From Acanthochlamys bracteata (taxonomy: Eukaryota; Streptophyta; Magnoliopsida; Pandanales; Velloziaceae), in the NCBI GenBank assembly GCA_019914995.1, contig CM034131.1, positions 9,332,501 through 9,396,500 of the forward strand: a stretch of DNA of 64,000 bases, in the 5' to 3' direction. The position numbers and the translations under genes are program-made. This document shows, one piece after another, positions 15,060-24,743 of the stretch (within the stretch, counting starts at the first letter, position 1; each line of letters begins with the position of its first letter). The notes beneath the pieces were generated by a model. That model made no database searches. It worked only from the letters and a program-made list of their open reading frames with translations, and was not told the DNA's origin.

Positions 15060-16912
15060 AATAGAAAGCATTACTGAACTGTAGTCACAGTTCTTTATAG
15101 CATGGAGAAAATTTTCAGGAAGTAAAATTTGGGGAACCATATCCTGTGTCATAAGATTAGAAAAATTGAAATAAATAACAATTCCTAAGGAAAACTTATC
15201 AATAAATAATAGAAGAGAAGACATCTCACCAAGAATGTTTTATATGGGGTTGCATTTGACAAAACAATATCTGATTACACCTCTGTTCTATCAACCAGTG
15301 CTACTTGGCATTAAGAATGCCATCCTCCATGAACATAACTCGTAAGAGTATAACCAGGCACACTTCTCTTTCCAAGGGAAAAGGAACTTACTCCAGTTAC
15401 TGCTCAGGTGCTCTCATCAACCTTAACTTCTGCAACCTAAGTAACCATAAGATAAACCACAAACATAGAATTAAAGCAAACAAGGGACTAATAGTACCAA
15501 AGGTTTCTCTAGAGAACTTCATAAGTATCTATTAAGAGCTTCAAAATTTTTCATATAATTTTGTGATGAACTTAGAATTCTTCTTAATATCAATTGGATA
15601 TGAGAAGAATGAATCCAAATTTTTATAAAAATCATCTCAGAACTATTGATAAGCAATATGAGACTAAACTATTCTTTAACACCTATCCTTCAGTAAAGCG
15701 TTTTCTTTTTGTAAACTGAATTGATATGGACTATATGCCCTGTAATGAATTGGATGAAGTGGATGACCTGCCCTGAAATGAAATGGACTGTTTGTCCTAA
15801 AATGTAACGAACTACTGTTCTTTGAATAAAACAAACTACATGTTTTAAAATAAATCGGACTATTTTTACCCTAAAATAAACTGAATTATAAAGGCTGTGA
15901 ATAGATATGGGTAATAAGTTAAATTTAGATTATATTTTTGAGCCGATCCGGTCCAATCTGGCTCTGATATAATATGACGAATTTAGAATTCTTTTCAAAA
16001 CTAATTGGTTATGAAAAGAGTGAGCCCAAAATTTTTATAAATATTATCTCAGAACTATTGATAATTAATGTGGAACTAAATCTATTATTTAACAGATTTT
16101 AATGTGTACATACAAATACAAAATGTTAAAAAAAGAATTTAAATTCTATAAGAACACTCCTTGAGGATGGCACAGATGCAGGAAGAAACTGAAAACGAAC
16201 GCGGGAGTCTATTATTGTTTTCAAATAAAATATGCACACATGTGAAGAAACCACCTATACCTCTGCATCAATCACCATGTAAACTCCAGCTTCACGAGCT
16301 GCTTTTCTTATTGCCAAAGAGACTGCACCCATCCCACCTTCAACACACCGACAGTATATCATTTACTTCAGAACATTCTATCCATTCACCAAATCATGGA
16401 CATCTATGAGAACGGCACTACATGATTTTCACCTTACCTCCCCTACTTCCTGCTTTTATTAGTAAAGCAAGAGAAAATTTCAGAGACTGCTAACTTTTGC
16501 CTGTCCTGTACGTTATAAAATTTGAATATGTAAAAAAACAAAGCTTGTTAAGAGCAAAACACATACGACCACATGCCACGTTCGTCATTAGTTTTCCCCA
16601 TTACACGATGTAAAGCAAGATGCATATAGATCGAGGAGTATAAAGGCTTTGGAGATGACTACAGCGAGAGAACTGGAATACACGGCAGCGCCGCCGAAAC
16701 GTTCTGGTGTTCGAGGACAGCAACGGAGAGCCCGCCACGTGCGAGGTAGGCGGGGGCGGTGAGACCTTGGTCTCGCCTCCGATGACCACCGCGTCATACT
16801 TCTTATTTGGCGGAAGAAAAGATATAGAAGAAGAGGAGCTCCGATAACATTCTGCCGGTGATCTGTAGCTATTGTGAGAGAGAGAGAGTTGAGAGGACGT
16901 AGTAACTAGCAC
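15060..16912 (-). pseudogene. FAD-dependent oxidoreductase pseudogene (PYROXD2-like)
   Basis: Exon remains read in order on the minus strand. At 16912-16600 is an N-terminal exon with KKYDAVVIGG (dinucleotide-binding fold). It continues in another frame as AYLARGGLSVAVLE and returns to the first frame at FSRCSHLQSL, so at least two frameshifts are present. At 16340-16253 is an intact exon, VEGGMGAVSLAIRKAAREAG, ending at a GT donor. At about 15390-15230 the frame has VMFMEDG, then stop codons, then SDIVLSNATPYKTF with an in-frame TAA in front. At about 15150-15070 is LLPENFLHAIKNCDYSS. Order and content match plant FAD/NAD(P)-binding oxidoreductases of the PYROXD2 type. Introns are retained, so it decayed from a duplicated or native gene rather than a processed copy. 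Many exons are missing. Confidence 0.8.
15563..16096. repeat. Pair of imperfect direct repeats of about 120 bp
   Basis: Copies at about 15563-15685 and 15974-16096 share the blocks TTTAGAATTCTT, TTTTTATAAA and ATCTCAGAACTATTGATAA, with scattered differences. Between them (15720-15900) lies a degenerate short-period sequence with repeated phrases like AAATGGACT and CCCTGAAATGAA. Both copies sit inside the oxidoreductase pseudogene. Confidence 0.75.
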
Positions 16913-16914
16913 GT

Positions 16915-16956
16915 CTCATGGTCTAGTGGTGAGGACATTGGACTCTTGAATCCAGC
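16915..16956 (+). pseudogene. 5' half of a tRNA-Gln-like sequence
   Basis: The stretch ATGGTCTAGTGGTGAGGAC followed by TTGGACTCTTGAATCCAG resembles the D arm (a good A box) and anticodon arm of plant tRNA-Gln(UUG). One extra base is present in the anticodon loop region. No T arm, B box in register or acceptor stem follows, so it cannot fold as a tRNA. It could be a tRNA fragment or the head of an old SINE. Confidence 0.5.
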
Positions 16957-18470
16957 TAGGGTGGTGTGTTTTAATTAATTGAAAGTAAATTTCGTTAAAT
17001 AAATGATGAACTAAATTTAAAATAAAAATAATCAGATACAAATTTGATGAATTTAAACAAGTTAAAATATAATAAATTCGAATTCAGGATTGTATATTTA
17101 AAATAACTTTAGCTGATGTTCAAATCCATATAGGACCTCAAATTTATCCTGTTTTTATAGGACTTTTTAGAACGCTTATAAGACCTATTTTTAAATGACA
17201 AAATATTTAAATATTTTTATCAAAAATTTGTATTTAAAAAATATAAACACTAATAAAAGTCTAAAGTATACAATTTATTAAAAAAATATTAAATAACAAT
17301 TTAGAAGTAAAACAAAATCAAACATACCAAGCAAAGTCAAGCGTCCCCTTTATTCTTCTGCGATTCCGAACTTGTTTCAAGAGCAGTGCAGTTTTGGAGT
17401 GCTAAATTTATTAAATCTTTTAAGTAAATTAAATTTTATAAATAAAATTATATTACAACACATTATAATTTTAAATATACTAATAAAAAAATTATAAAAA
17501 CAAGAATCAAGTAAAAGAATTTAATGAACTGGAAGCGCTTCTATGCTCTCTCTTCCTTGCGCACATAAAAAGTGAGAGAAGTAAAAAATATGTTGACCGT
17601 TTATTTTTTATTTTTATAAAATTTATTTACGAATATTTAAAATACGCTTTTAATTACGTGCTACCGTTCAGCACCAAGCTAATCGTTCCGTTGCGGGATT
17701 TTATTTTTTTATAAAATAAAATAAAATTAAAAAATATAATTATATAAAAAAATATGTAAATAAAAAAATTATAAAATTTATATATAAAAGCAAAATTTTA
17801 AATTTTTTATATAATTAAAATATATAAACCGTTTAGAATTTAAAATTTGATAAAAAAAATTAAAATGACGGAAGCATTCGAAACATGTACTAAGCTTTTT
17901 TAAGCAACATATAGCGAACTGCTCAGGTTCGCATGAAGTGTTTTGTTTCACCAAGTATCCATCACACTCGGCCAATCGTCAAAGAAAGATACATCTACGA
18001 GATCAACAAAGACAAATGGTCGCTTGAATTTGCTCGACCTTAAATCAAATGACGACGCAAAATCACGCGAGGAAAAAACTGTACTTCATTGGCTTGCAGC
18101 TGCCGTTACCTAGGTCGTAAATTCGTCGAAGGACAGCAGTTCTACCATACTAACGAAAACCATTAACCAATATAACTACAACGGCCTATAAAGAACTAGG
18201 GAAAGCAACACCAGAAAATACAAATTCTCACGACCAAATACAACAGATCCAGAATACAACAAATATAGAGAGACCGGAAATTTAATAGGCAGTACTTCGA
18301 TTATTTCATCAGATCACAAGTTTCACAACATATCAACGACCACTAATCATCATAACATAAGCTAACAAACATGACATAGGACACTGGTAACAACTCATGC
18401 GGTCAAAAACGAGAACATAGATAACCAGGCTTATGAAATAAGCCTATAGAAACACCATTGACAGAGAAAC
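16957..18470. other. AT-rich intergenic region
   Basis: No gene seen. Bases 17150-17300, 17400-17520 and 17700-17850 are AT-rich blocks; the last closely resembles 61785-61918. The final 300 bases include the 3' untranslated region of the glycine-rich RNA-binding protein gene. Confidence 0.55.
17710..17850. repeat. AT-rich dispersed repeat, copy 1
   Basis: About 130 bases are strongly similar, in the same orientation, to 61785-61918. Shared phrases include AAATATAATTATAT, AAATAAAAAAATTA and the stretch TTTAAATTTTTTATATAATT. The extent was judged by eye. Confidence 0.65.
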
Positions 18471-19279
18471 TCAACTCCTCCAGTTGCCTTCAGAAGCAAC
18501 ATTGCTGCGTTGGAAGCGATCAGATCCACCCCCGTAGCCACGGTCACGGCCGCTATAGCCACCACCGCCGCCACCACGGTTATAGCCGCCCTCACGACGC
18601 CCACCACCATAGCCGCCGCCGCCGCCATAGCCGCCACCACCGCCACTACGGAAGCCACTACCGCCGCCGCCTCCGCCGCCGCCGCGAGATTGAGCTTCGT
18701 TGACGGTGATGCTCCTCCCGTCAAGGCTCTGGCCGTTCATCCCCTCGATGGCATCACGCATGGCTTGCTCGTTCGAGAAAGTCACAAACCCGAAACCCCT
18801 TGACCGTCCCGTTTCTCTATCATTAATCACCTGAAAACCGGATTCCCCATCAGATCTGTGGCTCGTAAATTCGAAAGGCCAGAAAAACATCAGAACTGAA
18901 AATCGAAAACACTAGCTCGAACGGATAATTATCAATCATCCGTCTAGTGTCAGATCTAAAGATTCGTGCCATTAATGTTTATAATCTTAATCAAGGAGCA
19001 CAAGATCAAAAGCGAACAAACAGATCTACCACCTATGGTTGAACATATAAATAACCAGTAAAAACAAAGATATGGCACGATAAGTCTTAGGGTTGCTCAG
19101 ACGGCACAAAAGACGGCGTAGATCTAAGCCTTAAACATAATCACATAGGACATCCAAAAAGAAACCTTAGATTCGACGACTTCGCCGTACTGGCCGAAGG
19201 CATCCGCAAGGGCGCGGTCATCAGTGGCCCAAGCAAGGCCTCCAACGAAGCAGCGATACTCAACATCTGCAGCCGCCAT
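18471..19279 (-). CDS. Glycine-rich RNA-binding protein (GRP7/GRP8 type)
   Basis: Two exons, 19279-19166 and 18830-18471, joined in phase 0 to give 157 residues. The RRM spans residues of about 8-85, with RNP2 CFVGGL (10-15) and RNP1 RGFGFVTF (49-56). The C-terminal half is Gly-rich with [25 protein letters not shown] and [17 protein letters not shown] repeats. Class IVa plant GRPs such as AtGRP7 bind pre-mRNA and act in cold, clock and flowering responses, shuttling between nucleus and cytosol. In those genes the single intron between RNP2 and RNP1 is a target of negative autoregulation by alternative splicing. The intron here (335 nt) is in the same place. The start ATG gives the family N terminus [14 protein letters not shown]. 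Confidence 0.95.
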
Positions 19280-19394
19280 CGATAGAGAAGAAACGAAACC
19301 TAGAAACCTTGAACTGAAACTAAAGAAATCGGAAAAGAACCAATAACACGGGACAGAGGGGGAGGAAACCGACCCACCTCTCTGAGAGCACAAG

Positions 19395-19427
19395 AAACCC
19401 TAGCAACGCTGTGACCCATTATTTATA
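19395..19427 (-). promoter_or_regulatory. TATA box and telo-box of the glycine-rich protein gene
   Basis: On the minus strand TATAAATA occupies 19427-19420, about 140 bases before the ATG. The sequence AAACCCTAG (plus strand, 19395-19403) is a telo-box, a motif often found in promoters of plant genes for RNA-binding and translation proteins. A start of transcription near 19390 is inferred. Confidence 0.55.
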
Positions 19428-20612
19428 GCAACATATCCGGTGAGTTTACCGCAGTCTGGTCACCTCTATTCTACGGACCGCTTTTGGTTTGGTTAGTATT
19501 ATGACCTCGTTCACCGCCAAGAGGGCGGTGAGTGAACCGCTAATCTACATCGTGCGGTACAGGATAGTTGAGCATGTTCCTGCGGCACGGTAGGGTAGAA
19601 TATTCGCGTTTCTCGCTTCCACTTTGGATTTTTCTTGTTTGGTGGAATGACTCTAGTCACGTGATTACGGCCTCGAGAAAATATCTCCTGCTCTCCTTTT
19701 CAAAATAGAGTCACAAAATGTTCTCTTAGCATTGTAAGGATTCCAAGCAAGAAAGAGTTCAAACTTAAAGATTTAAGGACTCATTTGAAAGTACGTTACA
19801 TAAGCTTTTAATTTTAATTTCATATTTTTACAAACATTTATAATATTTTATAAAATTTATTAAAATTTAAAATTATATAGTAAAACTTATTTTTTGAAAT
19901 TATATTATTTTTATTTTTTTTTTTGAAATAAATAAAAATTTATTTCATAAAATAATTTTACTTTAAATAGTTTTATTTCATAAATACTTCAAAAGGTCTA
20001 TAAAATGCCTCACTAATTAAACAACTAAATCCTAGTCATAAGTATTTCTTTATAAGGTGATGGTGGATTTATCGATAAGTTAGTAATAGTTATCAATAGA
20101 GTATTAGAGGTAATAGATTTTACATATTGCTTTGATAGTTGACTGAAAATGAAATTACCAAATCTCTTGGAAGTTATGCAACGCTCAACTGCTCAAGAAA
20201 AATATCTTGCATAAGGTTGAACTAACAAGTTTGCCCTTGTATTATAGACCATTAGCTGGCGTTGATCTTATCCGCACTAGCTTATAGGTCGGTGTGATAC
20301 CTTCACGACAATCGTGTTCTCTCTAGCTGTACCTTCTAGTAATTGACAACTGTCTCCTTTACAGAATTTGCTTGATCTTTAACAGGGTTGAAGTTAAAAG
20401 ACTGGGCCGAAATATTGTGCACTTTTAGCACAGGGCTTTTTTAGCACAACAGGAATGTAACCAGAAAACTTTGGTGTAGAACTCTGCTTATCACTATCCA
20501 GACTAAGAAGAAAAACACACATTAAATCCAAGAAAATTGGTGAAGTACTGGACATAACAAACTGGGTTGAATCAAATAATTATGACAGTTATTTAATTCA
20601 ATAGCTGAGCTT
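19428..20612. other. Intergenic region
   Basis: Upstream of the glycine-rich protein gene and downstream of the ARL2 gene. Bases 19790-19990 are AT-rich. No coding sequence seen. Confidence 0.55.
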
Positions 20613-23059
20613 TTAGTCAAGCATATAAATCCGAGAAGCTATATCCTGCACTAGCCAGTCGAAGCCTTCGACCAAACCTTCTCCAGTGTAAGCACTGCAT
20701 CCAATTATCTCCCAGTGTCTTGTCTTGTCCAATGCATCCAAGTTCAAAACCTGCACATGTAAGGAGATGTATGTAGGAAGATAAGGTGCAAACAGCATTT
20801 CAAGTTTACTATAATGAAATATGATTCTGGCAATAAATGTGTTATATGTGGAAGTTTGAACGGCTGCAAGGCAATAAACGCCACCAAGTTTTGCAAGATG
20901 TCACAATCAAGACATGGTACCTGCTACAATAATACAGCATCTTTCTACATGGTTTGCATATGCTAGGAACAGTTATTGTCAAGATTATAACGACAACAAC
21001 AGCCAAAGCTCCAAAAATCTTGAAAGATATGTCTGAGGCCATCTACTTTACGCTATGTTTGTAGGTACTGCCTAGCATAATGTTCAGCAATACAGGTAAA
21101 ACTGTTTTATCATATACCACGACAGGCAAACAATTAACAAACTATGTATGATGATATCTGCAAAAAAGAGATGATCATATCTTGAGTGATAATGAACCAA
21201 GTGCTTGACTCAATGGCATCATAAACAAACACCATTCACCATTCTCATATGCCTTAGACATACACGAGGTGAAATCCTTATGCCATCAGAAATAATTTAG
21301 ACGCACAATTTTGAGTAGGCACATTTACGCGAAAAGATGAAAAGTCTCCCTATGGGCTGTATAAACTTCTCATGAAGTTCAATAATTCAGGGAGAAAACA
21401 TGTGCCTCTTTATTTTTATGAATGAAAGAAGTGCCTAATCTTTTTAGTACCTTGAATGGGAAATCAAACAACAGACTTGTGATTGGAGATGTAATAAGAA
21501 GTTCATAAAGCAAAGGTTGGTAGAAAAAAATCCAGTGACACGGAATATCTAAACAAGCTTAGGGAAGACAATTTCCAAACCACCTTGGTGAAGATCACTA
21601 AAGTAAAGGCAACTTATCACTTTTCCAGGTTGATATATAAGACTTGATGTCTCCAGTGATTTCTTTATTTGAAACCAACTATATATGTCATTACAAATTC
21701 AGTTCCGAGCTTTGCCATATACTTTGGGAGATTTTTTCAGAATTACATCATTCGAAGAACTATATATGTATCCATGAGAGCTATTCTGTAAAATACAGTG
21801 CATATTAACATCTGCTTTCCTGTGACCCCATTCCTCATCGTACAATTTGATTGACATTCAATATACCAGTCAATTATGGTTCACGAGCCCCAATTTCCTT
21901 ACTTTATGGCGTGAGAGGGTCCAAAGGAGACAGCTTTTTCATAGATGATACTATGCATTGAGCTAGGTGTTTGTTGTGCATAGGAGTATGCTTCCGTTAA
22001 CTGATATAATAGGTGAAGTAGAATGATACAATAGATTTAGAGATTATGCTAATATTATCAAGCATTCCCTCTTAGCTGTATTTTACAAAGCAACATATTC
22101 ATGTATACAAAACTTCCACCGTATATGAAAATATCTGCAGAACAACTTGCCTTAGTTATTTCTTCAGGCTTAAGAGCACCCTGAATATCTTGCTTGTTTG
22201 CAAACACCAGCAAAGATGCTCCTGACAATCTCTGCAATACAGACAAATGGCAATTTCCATCACGAGAGACATCTAAAAAATATAAAAACACAGCTTATTA
22301 GAAATTGACATTTTAGTTTATTTAGTGAAAGAGCTTCACATGCCTCTTCTTTCAAGAGATTATGCAGCTCGGCACGGCAATCATCAAGGCGGCGTACATC
22401 AGAGCTATCCACGACCCACACGAGTCCATCCGTCTGCTCGAAGTAGTTCCGCCAGTAGGACCTGATAGTCTTCTGCCCTCCTACATCCCATATGTTTAGC
22501 ATGTACCTAAAATTGAACCCAAATTCCATCTCAATTAGCTCCACAACCTCACAAGAATTTCATAATTTAAACAACCCATTAGCTTCAGCTATTGCAGAAA
22601 ACAGATTCTTGAGGTATTTTATATGCCAAAATTCCATCATTAGCTTCATTGATTATAAGACAACAACTTAACTATCAATTTATAAAATAATCTCTTATAT
22701 AGCTTCAGTGACTGAAATTAACATACCTCAAACAAACCGTAGTCTAATAATAATCTGAAATAAAATAGAATGAAGCACTGATGTTGGATTAATTACTTCT
22801 GGTACTTGATGGTCTTGATATTGAATCCAAGTGTAGGGCTGATCACGCTTGTGTCTTCGCCATTGATCTTAAGCACTATCGTAGTCTTCCCAGAATTATC
22901 CAAACCACTGACATTGTTTTCGAAGAGAAAATTACGATTAAACGAATCAAAAACTTAAACAGAAAATTTTCGAAGAACGGAGGGTTAATCGTACACCATG
23001 AGTATCCGCATCTCCTTCTCTTTTTTCTTAATTTTCCTTATAATGCTGAGCAAACCCAT
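20613..23059 (-). CDS. TTN5: ADP-ribosylation factor-like 2 (ARL2/TITAN5) GTPase
   Basis: Five exons: 23059-22995, 22907-22797, 22506-22344, 22231-22151 and 20750-20613. The product is 185 residues, the exact family length. Gly2 is in place ([20 protein letters not shown]). The P loop GLDNSGKT is at 23-30, and switch [26 protein letters not shown] and the C-terminal block [14 protein letters not shown] are all present. ARL2 works with tubulin-folding cofactors; loss of TTN5 in Arabidopsis gives giant endosperm nuclei and arrested embryos. Introns 3 and 4 both start with GC, not GT: GAG|GCATGT and AAG|GCAAGT. Each is needed to keep the conserved reading frame (LLKEE|RLSGAS and EEITK|VLNLD). 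Intron 4 is 1.4 kb and may hold regulatory sequence. A GA microsatellite lies just upstream of the start. Confidence 0.96.
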
Positions 23060-23139
23060 TCCGGAGATCACAAGACTTGATTCGAAGTTTGAATCAAGGC
23101 GAATTCGCAGAATGTGTTTGAATCGATTGATCAATCAAT

Positions 23140-23164
23140 GAGAGAGAGAGAGAGAGAGAGAGAG
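23140..23164. repeat. (AG)n microsatellite in the ARL2 leader
   Basis: About twelve AG units, 80 to 105 bases upstream of the ARL2 start codon, probably in its 5' untranslated region. GA/CT repeats are common at plant transcription starts. Confidence 0.9.
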
Positions 23165-24743
23165 GAACCAACTGAACTGGTTCTGAATCTCAGGGTTGGG
23201 CTTGAGTGTGATGTCGAGCTATTTGTGTTGAGCTATTGAAATTTAATTTTCGCTACTTCCAATTATTTGATAAAAGTTCTGATTTAATTTTTAATTATTT
23301 AAAAGCTGGAAAAACGTTAACAAAAACACCAGAAGCTGAAACCTTTTCTAATTGTCACAAATTTTTTTATATATTTTTAAATTTTTAAATAAAAATTATT
23401 TAAAATGTAAAAAATTTATTTAAAAATATAAAATAATAAATTTTGAAATGAAACAGCATACGCACTCTTTTAGAATGAAGTTATTTAAAAAATAATATAT
23501 AAAAGTAAATTATTAGTTATTTCTAATTAAAAGTGAACTTAAAAATATATTTTTCAATTTAAAATATGATCGTTGAAAGTAGAACTTTTTATTAAAAAAT
23601 TAAGTTATTTGTATTTATATTTATTAAAATGAGTTAGAAATGTAAATTTTTAATAAAAGTTAAAGTATATATAAACATGCACTAGGCATACCTATACAGG
23701 TAACTTCAAAATGCAACAGGTCTCTATCTGCTTCTAATTTTCTCCAAATAATACATGTTCCATTTTTTTTTAAGATATAAGGATAAAAATAAGCTACACC
23801 CCACTGTATAATAATCACGCAATGTTATATAGAATAATATAGGTTAGACTTAGGGGTTTGGGATTGATTAGAAAATATGTTTATTAAAGTAAAAAATTAA
23901 GACTTATTTTTTAAAACAAGAATTTATTTCATGATGTGTTTAATAAAAGAAGTACTTATAAATGTGAAAGAAAATATAAATAACAAAAATATCCTTAAAT
24001 ATAATATATTAAATATTTTAAATTTATAGATAATTTAATATATTTCTTAAATATATTTAAAATTTTTAATTTTTAATATAATTTTAATATTTTTCGTTAT
24101 ATAGTAGGTCAGGATACAGGCAAATTTTGCTGAAATAAGACCAATTTCTTTCAAAAATTTAAAAGTAAGCGCACCATTTTTAAAATTATCCAAGATAAAA
24201 AAATTATTTTAAAATGTGAGGCTTAAAAATAAACGGGTTGGCATTTTATGGGATTATTTCACCCAAACACACATTTTTACTGTTCGGAACTTATTCAGTT
24301 ATTTGGGATTATATTCACCCAGATAAGCTCACCCAGATCTGCTCATAATGAGGTAGCAGCAAAAAGGCTCTTACTCAACACACGCATATAGGTCAATTCA
24401 CTGTTAAGCACATCAATATAGCAAGTGTAAAATGTTTTGAGGTTACAAAGGGTAGAACCATCCCGCCCAATAAGGCTCTGCCTTATGAATAAATGTACCA
24501 CTCAACAGATTTCAAAATCAGGCAACTCGTGCCTCTTAATTTTGCTAAGGCTAATAACAAAGGTCGATAGACTACCAAACACCCTGCGCAACAAGTTTGC
24601 GGAGCCTTCAGTATCGCTTGGACGGACGCCGCATGCAAAGAACAACCATTTGCAAACTTTAAGCTATCACTGGGAAAATTCATAAGTTAAATCTCCCTCG
24701 AGCGTTCAATAGCTATACAGTTCTCAACGCCAAGGCCTTTACA
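23165..24743. other. Intergenic region
   Basis: Promoter side of ARL2 and 3' side of the cyclin T gene. Bases 23330-23470 and 23860-24110 are AT-rich. No gene recognised. Confidence 0.55.

Noticed and set aside
18431-18803. Several long open frames opposite and across the glycine-rich region (Ala- or His-rich products)
   Set aside because: They are other-frame readings of the GGC/GGT-rich repeats of the RNA-binding protein; the RRM frame is the real one.
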